A stretch of DNA of 64,000 bases from Flavobacterium anhuiense (GTDB lineage: Bacteria > Bacteroidota > Bacteroidia > Flavobacteriales > Flavobacteriaceae): assembly GCF_004151235.1 (NCBI RefSeq), contig NZ_JUIV01000004.1, positions 271,759 through 335,758 of the forward strand, given 5' to 3'. Positions 63,962 through 64,000 of this stretch are shown here, piece after piece (position 1 is the stretch's first letter; each line of letters starts with the position of its first letter). A program made the translations under genes and the position numbers. A model generated the notes under the pieces. That model saw nothing but the letters and a program-made list of their open reading frames with translations, did no database searches and was not told the DNA's origin.

Positions 63962-64000
63962 TAGACTGCACCCAAAAGTTTAGACAAATTTAAAATTAAG
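63962..64000 (+). mobile_element. Probable left end of an IS3-family element (cut by window)
   Basis: The stretch TAGACTGCACCCAAAAG followed by TTTAGACA resembles terminal inverted repeats of IS3/IS150-group elements, which have ACTGcacCCAAAAgTTaGACA-like ends. The element would continue past the window, so the transposase is not visible. The call rests on the repeat alone. Confidence 0.5.

Noticed and set aside
1..64000. tRNA, rRNA, prophage or classical defence genes
   Set aside because: I looked for clover-leaf tRNA patterns, phage structural proteins, restriction enzymes and CRISPR proteins and recognised none. A covariance-model scan could still reveal small RNAs.

Overview
The window is AT-rich chromosomal DNA from a Bacteroidota bacterium, almost certainly a Flavobacterium of the F. 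johnsoniae type. Evidence: a SusC/SusD polysaccharide utilization locus (PUL), several type IX secretion (T9SS) C-terminal sorting domains, AT-rich gene leaders without Shine-Dalgarno sequences, TAnnTTTG promoter elements, and flavobacterial housekeeping genes. It looks like ordinary chromosome with accessory blocks. No rRNA, tRNA, CRISPR array or prophage was recognised. The last ~40 bases look like the edge of an insertion sequence that continues outside.

Region 1 (1-20.6 kb) is a minus-strand glycan locus. In transcription order it holds SusC transporter, SusD lipoprotein, PKD-type surface lipoprotein, GH2, GH31, GH97, GH39, GH3 and a GH5 endoglucanase cut by the window start. GH5_4-like endoglucanase, alpha-xylosidase-type GH31, beta-galactosidase-type GH2 and GH3 beta-glucosidase together fit xyloglucan. 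GH97 and GH39 would broaden the side-chain range. Two divergent, tandemly duplicated Nudix-winged-helix (NrtR/AraR-like) proteins with broken Nudix boxes are the likely sugar-sensing regulators. A near-perfect 23-bp inverted repeat lies in the divergent region. Most intergenic gaps between the enzyme genes carry palindromic or MITE-like elements.

Region 2 (20.7-41.5 kb) is a mosaic of core and small accessory genes: lepA, a beta-barrel protein, a three-gene minus-strand operon (Lgt-like membrane protein, Tes/COG1964-type radical SAM enzyme, two-helix membrane protein), a YafY/WYL regulator, two DinB-fold proteins, thiL, a TPR sensor kinase/response regulator pair, a small secreted protein, a LytTR regulator with an altered phosphoacceptor, glyQS, a ComF-like protein, a T9SS metalloprotease, ribF, a membrane protein and a JmjC/cupin-like protein.

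Region 3 (41.5-62 kb) carries four very large exported proteins (1895, 1291, 1617 and 1386 aa). Their N-terminal heads differ completely: Gly-rich plus Ig-like repeats, delta-60 propeller repeats, PA14 plus Fn3 plus 87-aa repeats, and beta-helix plus PA14. All end in the same ~450-residue module with a C-terminal T9SS-type signal. recX sits among them. The window closes with a bioF-like gene, a Rossmann-fold oxidoreductase and the putative IS end.

The most promising under-described items are the radical SAM/Lgt-like operon, the duplicated dead-Nudix regulators with their palindrome, the head-swapped T9SS protein cluster, and the paired 33-bp palindromes between PUL genes.
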